From contig NZ_BEWA01000005.1 in the NCBI RefSeq assembly GCF_003112535.1, positions 354,024-418,023 on the forward strand: a stretch of 64,000 nt of DNA, written 5' to 3'. Made by a program: the position numbers and the translations under genes. Of this stretch, positions 28,461-37,874 are shown in pieces. The DNA comes from Streptomyces rishiriensis (lineage in GTDB: Bacteria; Actinomycetota; Actinomycetes; Streptomycetales; Streptomycetaceae). Within the stretch, counting starts at the first letter, position 1, and the number at the start of each line of letters is the position of its first letter. Under the pieces are notes generated by a model that did not search any database, was not told where the DNA came from, and saw only the letters and a program-made list of their open reading frames with translations.

Positions 28461-29390
28461 TCAACAGGCGAGGTAGAACCGGACCGTCGTGCCCTCGTCG
28501 CCGGTGTGCAGACGCACCAGGTCCGCCACGTAGTGCACCAGCATCAGGCCGCGGCCGCCGAGCTGACCCCGGGCGGGCGGCCTGCGGCCGGCCAGCGGAT
28601 CGGTCAGCCGGCCCGCGTCCCGCACCTCGCACACGAGGTCGTCCGCCTCGGCCCAGACCGCGAGGGTTCCGTGTCCGCCGCCGTGCACCACGCTGTTGGT
28701 GGTCAGCTCCGCCACCGCGAGTTCGGCGTCCTGCAGCCGCCGGCCCGCGAGGCCGAGCCGACCCGCCTGCTCGACGACGAAGGCACGGGCCATGAACAGG
28801 CTGTCGGCGTCGAAGGAGAACACGGCGGCGTCCGCCGCGGGCGCCAGCGCCTCGTTGTAGCGGTCCACGACGGAGCGCCAGTCGTAGACGTCGCTGGGCC
28901 GACGCTCGTCGCGGGACACGATGGTCGGGTGGGTGATCCTCGCGTCGGCGAGGACCGCCTCGTCCAGGTTCGCCTCGTCGTACGGGCACAGGATGGTGAC
29001 CGCCCGGCCCTCGAAGGCCGCGTTGATCAGCGCCTCGTGCTGCGCGCACGCCGGGTACTCCACCGCGCTGCGGCCCGCCCAGATCGGCTCGCCGATGATC
29101 CGCGCGCGACTCCCGGGATGGGCGTCGGCGAACGAGCGGAGCACTCCGGGGATGATGCGGCCCGGATTGCGGCCGGCCTGCCGCATGTCGAGCAGCAGGA
29201 CGCCCTCGGCATCGGCGCCCAGCGCGGTCCTGATCAGCTCCAGGTTGGGGCCGGGCACCGCGACCGCCACCGGCTCGCCGAGGTCCAGGCCCTCCTGGAC
29301 GAAGGACACCGTCCGGTCCACGTACTCCTGCTCGCCGCGGTAGAACAGCGCGGGATGCTCGAACGCCTCGTGGGTCGCCACCGTGCTCAT
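28461..29390 (-). CDS. MEDS-domain sensor with RsbW-like ATPase
   Basis: The 309-residue protein has an N-terminal MEDS (DcmR-like) sensory domain (about 10-170; HPALFYRGEQEYVDRTVSFV) and a C-terminal HATPase (about 195-305; ELTTNSVVHGG, GGRGLMLVHYVADLV). Such proteins act as anti-sigma or kinase-like regulators in actinobacteria. Its ATG overlaps the stop of the STAS gene (ATGA), indicating a functional pair. Confidence 0.85.
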   Translation of the reverse strand: MSTVATHEAFEHPALFYRGEQEYVDRTVSFVQEGLDLGEPVAVAVPGPNLELIRTALGADAEGVLLLDMRQAGRNPGRIIPGVLRSFADAHPGSRARIIGEPIWAGRSAVEYPACAQHEALINAAFEGRAVTILCPYDEANLDEAVLADARITHPTIVSRDERRPSDVYDWRSVVDRYNEALAPAADAAVFSFDADSLFMARAFVVEQAGRLGLAGRRLQDAELAVAELTTNSVVHGGGHGTLAVWAEADDLVCEVRDAGRLTDPLAGRRPPARGQLGGRGLMLVHYVADLVRLHTGDEGTTVRFYLAC

Positions 29391-29743
29391 CGCGGCGCCA
29401 CCTCGATCCGGCGCAGGCCCGGCCAGAACAGGCCCAGAACCCGGGGCACCTGCGGCGGCGGATGCTCGACCACCATGCGGCCGCGGGCCAGACCCAACGC
29501 GGTGACGGCGAGCGCCGCGACTCCGGCCACGTCGACGAACCCCACTTCCGACAGCTCCACATAGGACACGTCGGCGTGCTGCCGCGCCAGGCCCGCCAGA
29601 GCGGCTTCCCACGGGGACCGCGTGACCTCGCTGATCTCGCCCCTGGCGCGAATGCCGGGCCGACCGGTCAACGGGCTCACCTCCAGCACGGCTCCGCCGC
29701 GCACCGGCTCCCACCGGTCGACTGCCTGCGTGGGGTCCACCAC
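29387..29743 (-). CDS. STAS-domain protein (anti-sigma antagonist-like), atypical site
   Basis: The 118-residue protein has a STAS fold (beta strand, YVELSEVGFVDVAGV, helix, hydrophobic end). In classical anti-anti-sigma factors a Ser follows the conserved Asp and is phosphorylated by the partner ATPase. Here the motif is D71-V-A-G, with no Ser or Thr. Switching by phosphorylation at the usual residue therefore looks impossible. GGAGG lies six bases before the GTG. Coupled to the MEDS/ATPase gene. Confidence 0.78.
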   Translation of the reverse strand: MVDPTQAVDRWEPVRGGAVLEVSPLTGRPGIRARGEISEVTRSPWEAALAGLARQHADVSYVELSEVGFVDVAGVAALAVTALGLARGRMVVEHPPPQVPRVLGLFWPGLRRIEVAPR

Positions 29744-29987
29744 CCGCGTCCTCCTTCGTGTCCGCGGGTCACCCCCGCCGCCCCGCAGAACCAGCCCGGA
29801 CGGCCACTGCCCGCTGCCTGCAGCCTAACGCGGCCTTCGCCGCCCCTGCCGCGCAGTCCGAAGAGTCCGTTCGACTGTGTTCGACCCGGTTCGGCTCCGT
29901 TCGGCGTTCGCCCGCGCGCCGGGCAGACGCCCGGCCCGCGAAGTAGCGTGACCCGCACGGCGAGACGGGCGAACCCGGGGTGACGTG

Positions 29988-30620
29988 ATGTGCTGGAGTG
30001 CGACGGCCGACCTGGTGGCGGGCGTGGGGGTGACAGCCGTCGGGGTGGCCTGTGTGACGCGGGTGCGCGACAGCCGGGACCTTCCCCTCGCCGCGCTGCC
30101 GCTGCTGCTCGGCGCGCACCAGCTCGTGGAGGCCGCGGTGTGGGACGCGGGCGGGGGCGGCGGAGCCGCCACGGTCGCCTGGGCGGTCGTCGCGCTGCCG
30201 CTGCTGGCGGTGTGGGTGCCCGCGGGCGTGTGGGCGGCCGCCCCTGCGTCGGCGCGGCGCGGGCCGGGGTGCGCGCTCGCGGTCGGCCTGGCCACCGCCG
30301 CGGTGCTCGCGTACGGGATCGCCACCGGGCCGGTGACGGCCGAGCTCCGCGCCCACACCGTCGGCTACCGCCTGGACGTGCCGCACCCGCCGGTGCTCGT
30401 GGCGGGCTACCTGGTGGCCACCGTCGGCTCGCTGCTGCTCTCCGCGGACCGGCGGCTGACGGTCCTGGGGGTGGTGGTCGCCGCGGGCGCGGTGGTCTGT
30501 TTCACGCTGTGGCGCCTGGAGTTCGTGTCGACCTGGTGCGCGTTCGCGGCGTTGTGGTCGGTGCTGCTGTTCGACTGGGTCCGTCGCCGCCCGGCCGAGG
30601 CGGCGACGCCTCAGCGGTGA
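29988..30620 (+). CDS. DUF6629-type integral membrane protein
   Basis: The protein has 210 residues and about six to seven hydrophobic segments. It begins MCWSATADL and has GAHQLVEAAVWD early and WCAFAALWSVLLFDW near the end, the pattern of the DUF6629 family found throughout Streptomyces. No function is known. An in-frame GTG three bases upstream is possible. Confidence 0.75.
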   Translation: MCWSATADLVAGVGVTAVGVACVTRVRDSRDLPLAALPLLLGAHQLVEAAVWDAGGGGGAATVAWAVVALPLLAVWVPAGVWAAAPASARRGPGCALAVGLATAAVLAYGIATGPVTAELRAHTVGYRLDVPHPPVLVAGYLVATVGSLLLSADRRLTVLGVVVAAGAVVCFTLWRLEFVSTWCAFAALWSVLLFDWVRRRPAEAATPQR

Positions 30621-30627
30621 GGCGTCG
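30604..30627. terminator. hairpin overlapping the stop codon
   Basis: A perfect 10-bp stem (30604-30613 with 30618-30627) with a GCGG loop contains the stop codon of the preceding gene in its right arm. It probably terminates transcription from both sides. Confidence 0.65.
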
Positions 30628-30744
30628 GGTGGGGGCCGAAGCACGTCCGGCCGCCGTTGCCGTTCCAGACGGTCGGGTGCTTCTGGAGGTGCTCCACGAA
30701 GCAGGCCGTACACGGTGACGTCGTCGCCGTCGACGACGCGTCGG

Positions 30745-31188
30745 TCAGAGGCCGAAGCGGCCGTCGTCCGGATCCGGCGGCGAAGGGGCCGGATCCCCCG
30801 CGATCCTGCGGTACGCGGCCCGGGCCTGGACGATCCGGGCCAGCACCGTGCCGACCAGGGCGGCGGAGCACAGGCAGGTGAGCCAGAAGGTGTCGCGGCG
30901 CCCGGTCCAGGTGAGCGCGCCGGCCGGCGGGACGGCGAAGCCGTTGAGGGTGAGCCAGCACAGCACGGCCGTGCCGGGCGCCGCCGTGAAGCGGGCGCAC
31001 AGGCCCAGCAGGGCCGCCAGCAGCGACACCGCCGCCAGCGCCCATCCGGGGCGGTCCGAGCCCACCAGCATGTTGTACACCGCCACCAGGATCAACGCAC
31101 CGCAGAAGGCGGAGGCCCACACCACAGGGGTGGCGACGGGCTGGGGCACGGGTCTCGCGCCGGTCCTCAGGGACACCCACTCGATCAT
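30745..31188 (-). CDS. small integral membrane protein (DUF4118-like)
   Basis: The 147-residue protein has four hydrophobic segments. The middle part (GWALAAVSLLAALLGL, later LNGFAVPPAGALTWTGRRD) resembles the membrane part of KdpD-like DUF4118 proteins, but there is no kinase domain. GGGAGG lies about nine bases before the ATG. Role unknown. The 124 bases downstream contain a short open frame discussed among the rejected items. Confidence 0.62.
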   Translation of the reverse strand: MIEWVSLRTGARPVPQPVATPVVWASAFCGALILVAVYNMLVGSDRPGWALAAVSLLAALLGLCARFTAAPGTAVLCWLTLNGFAVPPAGALTWTGRRDTFWLTCLCSAALVGTVLARIVQARAAYRRIAGDPAPSPPDPDDGRFGL

Positions 31189-31298
31189 GTGCGACGCCTC
31201 CTCCCGGTCCCCCGTGCGCACGGGCTGCCGGCCGCCACGGCGGCGTGGACCTCGGCCGCATTCTCCCACCGGCCGCGCAACGCCCGTCTGTCGGGCCG

Positions 31299-32225
31299 TC
31301 AGTTCCGCCGGTCGCGGCGGGCGGCGGCGGGGTCGGCGTCGAGCTCGGCGACCAGGCCGCGCAGCACCGGGCCGTACTCGGGATGGGCGAGGGCGGACGC
31401 CATCTGGGCGACCAGATAGTCGGCCGGGTTCCCGGTGTCGTACCAGCGGCCCTCGATGACCTGCCCGTACACCGCGCGGGTGGCGGCGTAGGCGTTGATG
31501 GCGTCGGTCAGGTAGATCTCGCCGGTCCGGTGCTCGTACCAGCGGCGGGTCTGCTCACGCAGTTCGTCGATGATGCCGGGGGTGACGACGTAGCCGCCGA
31601 CGGCCGCGTACGCCGACGGGGCCGCGGCCGGCTCGGGCTTCTCCACCAGACCGGTGATGCGCAGCCGGCCGCCGCCGAGGTCCTCCTTGACGAGGGGCAC
31701 GCCGTAGCGACGGGACTCGGCCGGGTCCATCGGCAGCAGGGCCAGCACCGGGCAGCCGGTCTGCTCGTAGGCGCGGATCAGCTGCTGGGCCCGGGGGACC
31801 TCGGCCACGAAGACGTCGTCGGGCCACAGCACCAGCACCGGTTCGTCGCCGAAGCCCCGGGCCGCGTTCAGCACCGGGGTGCCGTTGCCGTACGGGCCGT
31901 ACTGGTCGAGGTAGGTGATGTGACCCCGGCGGGCCAGCTCGGCGACCTCCTCCACCGCGTCCGCGTAGTGCGCCTTGCCGTCGGCGCGCAACTGCTCGAC
32001 CAGGGCGGGGTTGGGCCGGAAGTGATCCTGGATCAGGGACTTGCCGCCGGAAACGACGATGGTGATGTCCGTGATGCCGGAGTCCACCAGCTCGCGCACG
32101 GTGTGCTCGATGACCGGCTTGTCGCCGACCGGGAGCATCTCCTTCGGCGTCGCCTTCGTCAGGGGAAGCAGCCGGGAGCCGAGCCCGGCGGCGGGAATCA
32201 CGGCCCTGCGGATCGTCGGGGACAT
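31299..32225 (-). CDS. galU: UTP-glucose-1-phosphate uridylyltransferase
   Basis: The 308-residue nucleotidyltransferase makes UDP-glucose from UTP and glucose-1-phosphate. Motifs are GLGSRLLPLTKATPKEMLP (residues 14-32, nucleotide and phosphate binding), the metal-binding WPDDVF, GLVEKP and GEIYLTDAI. GGGAGA precedes the ATG. It is divergent from the flavohemoglobin gene across 294 bases. Confidence 0.94.
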   Translation of the reverse strand: MSPTIRRAVIPAAGLGSRLLPLTKATPKEMLPVGDKPVIEHTVRELVDSGITDITIVVSGGKSLIQDHFRPNPALVEQLRADGKAHYADAVEEVAELARRGHITYLDQYGPYGNGTPVLNAARGFGDEPVLVLWPDDVFVAEVPRAQQLIRAYEQTGCPVLALLPMDPAESRRYGVPLVKEDLGGGRLRITGLVEKPEPAAAPSAYAAVGGYVVTPGIIDELREQTRRWYEHRTGEIYLTDAINAYAATRAVYGQVIEGRWYDTGNPADYLVAQMASALAHPEYGPVLRGLVAELDADPAAARRDRRN

Positions 32226-32422
32226 CACGTCTCCCTCGGTCGTGCGGCGGACCGCGCCGGTCGGCACGGCACAGGCGGACGCTACCAACGCTCGCCCCGC
32301 CTGCGACGACCGCCACCTGAGCCGCCTGAGCCGACCGAACCCGTCGGCCCGCGGCGGCATGCGACGCCCTCCCCCGGGGATCCACCCGGTGACGTACGGC
32401 ACACGCCTGCGACCTGCTTTTA

Positions 32423-32445
32423 AATTGGTATCTCATATGCAAGTT
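32423..32445. promoter_or_regulatory. NsrR-like operator upstream of flavohemoglobin
   Basis: A 23-bp imperfect dyad with 11-1-11 spacing has the left half AATTGGTATCT and the right half, read on the other strand, AACTTGCATAT. It is AT-rich in a GC-rich context. It lies 75 bases before hmpA and fits my recollection of the NsrR sites before the S. coelicolor hmpA genes. The promoter should overlap it. The rest of 32226-32519 shows no gene. Confidence 0.65.
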
Positions 32446-32519
32446 ATCTAGGATGCAGCCAGGTCAGCCCGCCGCCGCGCACAGCTCGCGCTGTGCATCC
32501 TGATACCGAGAGGTCCGCG

Positions 32520-33731
32520 ATGCTCTCCGCGTCTTCCGTCCCGATCGTCCGAGCCACGCTTCCGGCCGTGGGAGCCTCTCTCGGGGCGATCACCGAGTTG
32601 TTCTACCGCCGTCTGTTCGAGGAGCACCCGGCCCTGCTGCACAACCTGTTCAACCGCGCGAACCAGGCCAACGGCACACAGCGCGAGGCCCTCGCCGGCG
32701 CCGTGGCCGCCTTCGCCACCGTGCTGGTGGAGCGACCGGGCGAGCGTCCCGACGCGATCCTCGGCCGCATCGCCCACAAGCACGCCTCACTCGGCGTGAC
32801 CGCCGACCAGTACACCGTCGTAGGACGCCATCTGACGGGCGCCGTCGCGGAGGTCCTCGGGGACGCCGTGACCCCCGAGGTGGCGGCCGCCTGGGACGAG
32901 GTGTACTGGCTGATGGCCAACGCCCTCATCGCCGCGGAGGCACGTCTGTACGCCGGCGCGCAGGTCGACGACGGCCAGGTCTGGCGCGAGATGGAGATCG
33001 CGGAGCGCACCGAGGAGTCGGTGGACGCCGCGTCCTTCGTGCTGCGCCGCCCCGACGGCCTGCCCGCCGAGCCGTTCACACCGGGACAGTACGTCAGCGT
33101 CCAGGTCGAACTGCCCGACGGGGCACGGCAGATACGCCAGTACAGCCTCTCGGCCGCCCCCGGCCGCCAGACCTGGCGCATCACCGTCAAGCGCGAACGC
33201 TCCGCCGACGGCCGCCGCCCCGAGGGCGAGGTCTCGACCTGGCTGCACGCCCACGCCCGGCCCGGCCATCTCCTGCGCGTCTCCCCGGCGTTCGGCGACC
33301 TGGTCCTGCCGCAGGACGACAGCCCCCTCCTGCTGGCGTCCGCGGGGATCGGCGTCACGCCCCTGCTGTCCATGCTGGACCACCTCGGCGACGTCTCCCC
33401 GCACCGTCGGGTCACCGTCGTCCACGCCGACCGCTCCCCCGCCCATCACGCGCACCGCGCGGAGCAGGCCGAACTGGCCGCCCGGCTCCCGCACTCCACC
33501 GTGCACCTGTGGTACGAGGCCGGGGCGCGGGACGTCGGGGGACCGCGCGTGCAGGTGCGCGAGGGGCGCGCCGACGTCAGCGGTCTGGACCTGCCCCGGG
33601 ACACCACCGCCTACCTCTGCGGGCCCCTGCCGTTCATGCGGGCCGTCCGCGGCGGCCTCCTCGCCCGGGGACTGAGTCCCGCCGCCGTCCACTACGAGGT
33701 GTTCGGTCCCGACCTCTGGCTCGGCAAGTGA
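32520..33731 (+). CDS. hmpA: flavohemoglobin (nitric oxide dioxygenase)
   Basis: The 403-residue protein converts NO and oxygen to nitrate. The globin domain (about 1-140) has the conserved Tyr29 and proximal His88 (in AHKHASLG). The FAD domain has RQYSLS, and the NAD domain has SAGIGVTPLLSML and the C-terminal EVFGPD. GAGAGG precedes the ATG. The NsrR-like dyad at 32423-32445 suggests repression relieved by NO. Confidence 0.94.
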   Translation: MLSASSVPIVRATLPAVGASLGAITELFYRRLFEEHPALLHNLFNRANQANGTQREALAGAVAAFATVLVERPGERPDAILGRIAHKHASLGVTADQYTVVGRHLTGAVAEVLGDAVTPEVAAAWDEVYWLMANALIAAEARLYAGAQVDDGQVWREMEIAERTEESVDAASFVLRRPDGLPAEPFTPGQYVSVQVELPDGARQIRQYSLSAAPGRQTWRITVKRERSADGRRPEGEVSTWLHAHARPGHLLRVSPAFGDLVLPQDDSPLLLASAGIGVTPLLSMLDHLGDVSPHRRVTVVHADRSPAHHAHRAEQAELAARLPHSTVHLWYEAGARDVGGPRVQVREGRADVSGLDLPRDTTAYLCGPLPFMRAVRGGLLARGLSPAAVHYEVFGPDLWLGK

Positions 33732-33780
33732 CCTGCCCCGCACGTCCGTCGTGGTCAGGCCTCTGGTTGGATGTCGACCC

Positions 33781-34230
33781 ATGACCCGACGGATCTACCT
33801 GGACAAGCAGAGCCCCAAGGCCTACGACGCGTTGGTCCAGACGTCCGAGGCCGTGCGCGCGACCGCGGCCGAGGCCGGGCTGGAGCGCACCGTGGTGGAA
33901 CTGGTCAACCTGCGTGTCTCGCAGCTCAATGGATGCGCGTACTGCCTGGACGTGCACACCAGGGCCGCCCTGCGGGCCGGCGAGGACACCCGGCGGCTGG
34001 GCGTCCTCGCGGCCTGGCGGGACACCGAGCTCTTCACCCCGCTGGAGCGGGCCGCCCTGGCGCTGGCGGAGGCGACCACCCTGCCCTGCGACGCGGCCGC
34101 GCAGGAGGCCGCGTACGCCGACGCCCGCCGGACGCTGACCGAGGACCAGATATCGGCCGTGATCTGGGTGGCCGTCACCATCAACGCCTTCAACCGGGTG
34201 TCCATCCTCAGCAGGCATCCCGTGCGCTGA
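33781..34230 (+). CDS. AhpD-like/carboxymuconolactone decarboxylase-family protein
   Basis: The 149-residue protein has the redox motif CAYCLDVHT (residues about 56-64), where the two Cys and the His form the AhpD-type peroxidase/proton relay site. It probably acts in peroxide or electrophile defence. It starts 49 bases after hmpA and may be co-transcribed, which fits a stress role. The ribosome binding site is weak. Confidence 0.85.
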   Translation: MTRRIYLDKQSPKAYDALVQTSEAVRATAAEAGLERTVVELVNLRVSQLNGCAYCLDVHTRAALRAGEDTRRLGVLAAWRDTELFTPLERAALALAEATTLPCDAAAQEAAYADARRTLTEDQISAVIWVAVTINAFNRVSILSRHPVR

Positions 34231-34349
34231 GCCGACGCGGGTCCGTCCGCTGCGGTAAGAATCGTCCGGGCCGGGTGTGAGGCGCCGGCCCGACGAGCAC
34301 CGTCCAGACCGTCCGCCCGGTCGTGTCCGCCCCCTGGAGGCCCCCGCCC

Positions 34350-35543
34350 ATGTCCCGTCCCCTCGCGCCCGACGGACCCGAGTCGGCCAACGCCGCGGCC
34401 TGGCAGGCCTATGCCACGCATCATCTGCGGCGCGGCACCGTTGTGGACGAGGCGGAGCGGATCGACTGGGGGTTCCCCGGCGCCGGGCCCGACGACGCCT
34501 TCCTCGGCGAGCTGAGGGGCCGGCGCGTCCTGGACCTCGGGTGCGGCACGGCCCGGCACGCCGCCCGCCTGGTGCGCGCCCACGGCGCGGTCGTGGACGC
34601 CGTCGACTCGGCGGCCGGTCAGATCGAGCGGGCCCGGGCCCGTTACGGCTCCCTGCCCGGGCTGCGTCTGGTCCACGCCGACGCGGTGGCGCACCTGCGG
34701 GCGGCACGACCGTACGACGTGATCTACTCCGTGAACGCCGTGCCCTTCGTCGACCCGCGCCGGCTGTTCCCCGCCCTGGCGACCGCGCTCGCCCCCGGCG
34801 GGACGCTCTGCTTCTCCGCGCTGCACACCGACTCCCGGGGAGAGGGGCCGAGTCCGGACCTGGCCGCACGGCCCGAGACCCTGCGGTTCGCGGGCGGCGG
34901 GGAGACGACGGTCCACATGTGGGCGCCCGCCCCCGAGGTGTGGGAGGCGCTGCTCGCCGACCACGGGCTGCTGGTCGAGGACGTGGTGACGGTGTCGTCG
35001 CCCGACCCCGGCAACGCGGCCGCCCACCGCGTCTTCCGGGCACGGCGGCCGGTGCGCGTCCGTGCCCGCCCCCGCGCCGGCCGCCCGCCCGCCGCGCACG
35101 CGGCCCTCGGCGTCGGCGCCATCCTGCACGGCCCCCGCGGACTGCTCCTGGGCCGGCACCGCGGCGGCACCTGGGAGCTGCCGGGCGGCACGGTGGAGCC
35201 CGGCGAGTCGCTCCGGGAGACGGTCGTGCGCGAGTTGCGCGAGGAGACCGGCCTGCGCGCCGCGCCGTCGGACGTACGCCTGCTGGGCACGCTCCTCGAC
35301 CAGGTCGACGGCGTCGTGCGGATGACGGTCGGCGCCGTCGTCACGGCCTGGGAGGGCGAGCCGGCCGACCAGCCGGACGAGAGCGTCGGCGACTGGCGCT
35401 GGTACCCGCTGGACCGGCTGCCGCCGTCGCTGTTCGTGTGCAGCGCCCAGTCCCTTACCGCGTGGCGTCCCGACCTGCCGATCGACCACGCCCCGGCCCC
35501 TTTCGCGCCCTTCGCTCCCGGGGCGGGCGGCGATGACGACTGA
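34350..35543 (+). CDS. bifunctional SAM-dependent methyltransferase/Nudix hydrolase
   Basis: The 397-residue fusion has an N-terminal class I methyltransferase (about 15-225; [15 protein letters not shown]) and a C-terminal Nudix domain (about 250-385). The Nudix box runs from [14 protein letters not shown] to RELREETGL, complete with the REEGL-type metal residues. GGAGG is about ten bases before the ATG. It overlaps the acetyltransferase gene by 11 bases. Substrates of both halves are unknown; a damaged or modified nucleotide is one possibility. Confidence 0.87.
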   Translation: MSRPLAPDGPESANAAAWQAYATHHLRRGTVVDEAERIDWGFPGAGPDDAFLGELRGRRVLDLGCGTARHAARLVRAHGAVVDAVDSAAGQIERARARYGSLPGLRLVHADAVAHLRAARPYDVIYSVNAVPFVDPRRLFPALATALAPGGTLCFSALHTDSRGEGPSPDLAARPETLRFAGGGETTVHMWAPAPEVWEALLADHGLLVEDVVTVSSPDPGNAAAHRVFRARRPVRVRARPRAGRPPAAHAALGVGAILHGPRGLLLGRHRGGTWELPGGTVEPGESLRETVVRELREETGLRAAPSDVRLLGTLLDQVDGVVRMTVGAVVTAWEGEPADQPDESVGDWRWYPLDRLPPSLFVCSAQSLTAWRPDLPIDHAPAPFAPFAPGAGGDDD

Positions 35544-36078
35544 ACCCGCGGGCCCCCGGCCCGCCTTCGTCCGGCCCCGCCGCCCGGCCGACCTCGACGG
35601 CTGCGTGGCCGCGCTGGCCCTCGTGCACGCGCACAGCGGCTATCCGGTGGACTGGCCCGAGCAGCCCGCCGCCTGGCTGACTCCTGACGCGCTGCTCGCG
35701 GGCTGGGCGGCCGAGCTGGACGGACAGGTCGTGGGGCACGTCGCGCTGTGCGCCCCCGGAGAGGGGGACGCGGCGGCGGCGTTGTGGAGCGCCCGTCCGG
35801 GCCGGCCGGCGCCCGCGGTGATCAGCCGGCTCTACGTCTCCCCCGCCGCCCGCGGCCACGGGGTCGGCGCGGCTCTCCTGGACCGGGCCGTGGGGACGGC
35901 GCGGGCCCGCGGTCTGCACCCGGTCCTGGACGTGGTCGCCGCGGACCCGGCCTCGGCGTTCTACGAGCGACTGGGCTGGCGCAGCCTCGGCACCGCCGTC
36001 CAGCAGTGGGGGCCGGCGCGCAGCGTGCTCCTGAACTGCTTCGCGGCGCCGCCCCCTGACCGGCCGACCGTGCGCTGA
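35533..36078 (+). CDS. GNAT-family N-acetyltransferase
   Basis: The 181-residue protein has acetyl-CoA binding motif [26 protein letters not shown] (about 97-121), and the later [11 protein letters not shown] (motif B). It overlaps the methyltransferase-Nudix gene, so the two are translated together and may act on the same class of compound. Confidence 0.87.
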   Translation: MTTEPAGPRPAFVRPRRPADLDGCVAALALVHAHSGYPVDWPEQPAAWLTPDALLAGWAAELDGQVVGHVALCAPGEGDAAAALWSARPGRPAPAVISRLYVSPAARGHGVGAALLDRAVGTARARGLHPVLDVVAADPASAFYERLGWRSLGTAVQQWGPARSVLLNCFAAPPPDRPTVR

Positions 36079-36272
36079 GGCCCGCCGCCGCCGAGCCGCG
36101 CCCCGCTCACGGACGGAGTAGCACACCCTGCCGCGCGGCGCGGCCGAACGGCGGAGCACGCCACCCGGAATCGTGTGTTTCCTCACCCGATCCGTGGTCT
36201 TCACGCCGACTCCCCGCCGGTCGTTCCCGCAGGCGATGAGAGAGTTGCGCCCCGGTCTAGCCAGGGGGGTCC

Positions 36273-37544
36273 ATGACGCGACGTCACAAACGGTCCAGGG
36301 TGCGTGGAAGGTCTCTGATCCTGCTCGTCGCGCTGGGCGCCACGGCCGGTGCGGCGCTCGTGGCAACGGCCCCGGCCGACGCCGCGACCGGGGCCGGGAC
36401 CAGGGCCGGCACCGGGACCGGGGCCGGGGCCGGGGTCCCCGTGGCGACGGGAGTGTCGTACCGGCAGTACGACCTGCGGGCGGCCGCCGGGACGACGCAC
36501 GCGCATGTGCTCGACGTCGATCTCGCCAACCCCCGGGTGCGCCTGGGGCTGTTGTACCGGGGGGCGGTCGCGGCCCGTGCTCCGGTCTCCGCACTCGCCG
36601 ACCGGCAGCAGGCGGTCGCCGGCGTCAACGGCGACTTCTTCGACATCTCCGAGGCGCAGCACCCGGGCGTCGCGGTGACCGGTTCGAGCGTGGGCCCGGC
36701 CGTCGCGAACGGCAGGGCGCTCAAGGGGGCGGTCCCCGACGCTCAGCGGTTCGGACCCCCACTGCCGCCGGGCACGCACACCAGGGCCGTGGTCGGAGTG
36801 GGGACCGACGGCAGGGCCCGGACGGACAGCCTGACCCTCCACGGGTCGTACACCGCCGGGGGTCGGCGGCTGGCGCTGGGCGGCGTCAACCAGTACGCGC
36901 TGCCGGAGAACTCCGTCGGCGCCTACACCTCGGACTGGGGCGGCGTCTCGCGCCGTCGGGCCACCTGCGGCACGGACTCCGACCGGGCGGGCGCGTGCAG
37001 CGCGCGCACCTACGAGGTGACTCTCAGGAGGGGCAGGGTCGTCTCCGCGTCGGCCACGCCCGGCAGCGGGACCGTCGCGGCCGGCACCACGGTCCTCGTC
37101 GGGCGGGAGGCGGGCGCGCAGCGTCTGAAGACACTCCTCGAGGGCGAACGGGTGACGGTCCGTTATGGCCTGACGTCCGCGTCGGGGACGGAGTACCGCT
37201 TCGCCGTCGGCGGCTACCCGGTCCTGTCGCACGGTGAGCCGCTGCCCGGTCTGGACACCACCAGATCGGCCGTGCGCACGGCCGTGGGCATCGCCGCCGA
37301 CGGGCGGCGGGTGTTCCTGCTGGCGCTCGACGGAGCCGCCGTGTACCGCAGGGGCCTGACCGTCGCCGAGGTCGCCGCCGCGTTGCGGAACCTCGGCGCC
37401 GACGAGGGCTTCAGCCTGGACGGCGGGGGGTCGTCGACCCTGGTGGCCCGCCAGCCGGGCGCGAGCCGGGTCACGGTGCGCAACCATCCGTCCGACGGGG
37501 CGGAGCGCCCGGTGCCGAACGGCATCGGCGTCTTCAGCCGATGA
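36273..37544 (+). CDS. secreted phosphodiester glycosidase-family (NAGPA-like) protein
   Basis: The 423-residue protein has a signal peptide (about 1-38) and a Gly/Thr/Ala-rich linker. The NAGPA domain includes VAGVNGDFFD near residue 115 and NLGADEGFSLDGGGSSTLV near 375, both metal-site signatures of the family. It likely cleaves a sugar-1-phosphodiester in the wall or an exopolysaccharide. GGGGGG lies close to the ATG. Confidence 0.87.
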   Translation: MTRRHKRSRVRGRSLILLVALGATAGAALVATAPADAATGAGTRAGTGTGAGAGVPVATGVSYRQYDLRAAAGTTHAHVLDVDLANPRVRLGLLYRGAVAARAPVSALADRQQAVAGVNGDFFDISEAQHPGVAVTGSSVGPAVANGRALKGAVPDAQRFGPPLPPGTHTRAVVGVGTDGRARTDSLTLHGSYTAGGRRLALGGVNQYALPENSVGAYTSDWGGVSRRRATCGTDSDRAGACSARTYEVTLRRGRVVSASATPGSGTVAAGTTVLVGREAGAQRLKTLLEGERVTVRYGLTSASGTEYRFAVGGYPVLSHGEPLPGLDTTRSAVRTAVGIAADGRRVFLLALDGAAVYRRGLTVAEVAAALRNLGADEGFSLDGGGSSTLVARQPGASRVTVRNHPSDGAERPVPNGIGVFSR

Positions 37545-37565
37545 CGCCGGCGCCCCCGCAGGGCC

Positions 37566-37766
37566 TCACGGTCGCAGGCTGCCGACGATGTCGGCCGTCG
37601 CCGTGAGGCCGCTGTGGATGGTGGGCGCCATGCTGGTGCCGGCCAGCAGGAATCCGAGCAGCAGACAGACCAGCGCGTGGGAGACCTTCAGGCCGCCGTT
37701 GCGCGTGAAGATCATCGCCAGGACCGCCAGCAACAGCACTGCGGAAATCGAAACGGCCACCGTCAT
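37566..37766 (-). CDS. small two-span membrane protein
   Basis: The 66-residue protein has two hydrophobic segments (about 5-21 and 28-46) and a conserved-looking end HSGLTATADIVGSLRP. Similar short proteins are common in Streptomyces, with no known function. GGAGGAGG lies directly against the ATG, so the true start may be the GTG two codons later at 37760. Confidence 0.65.
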   Translation of the reverse strand: MTVAVSISAVLLLAVLAMIFTRNGGLKVSHALVCLLLGFLLAGTSMAPTIHSGLTATADIVGSLRP

Positions 37767-37874
37767 CCTCCTCCGCCACGTCCGCTTTCACGGCGTTCGG
37801 GCGTAAGTGTGGCGTAAAGGAGGGTTTCTCCGTGCTGCGGACCTGTCCGCCGAACGAGTGGTGTCAGAGGGGCG

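Noticed and set aside
30611..30744. Short minus-strand frame ending with a CTACFVEHLQKHPTVWNG-type sequence
   Set aside because: It looks protein-like, with a CxxC, but there is no usable start codon after the previous stop except CTG or an internal GTG, and no ribosome binding site.
36349..36678. Plus-strand frame with a Gly-Pro repeat peptide
   Set aside because: It is a shadow of the Gly/Thr/Ala-rich linker of the glycosidase-family gene.
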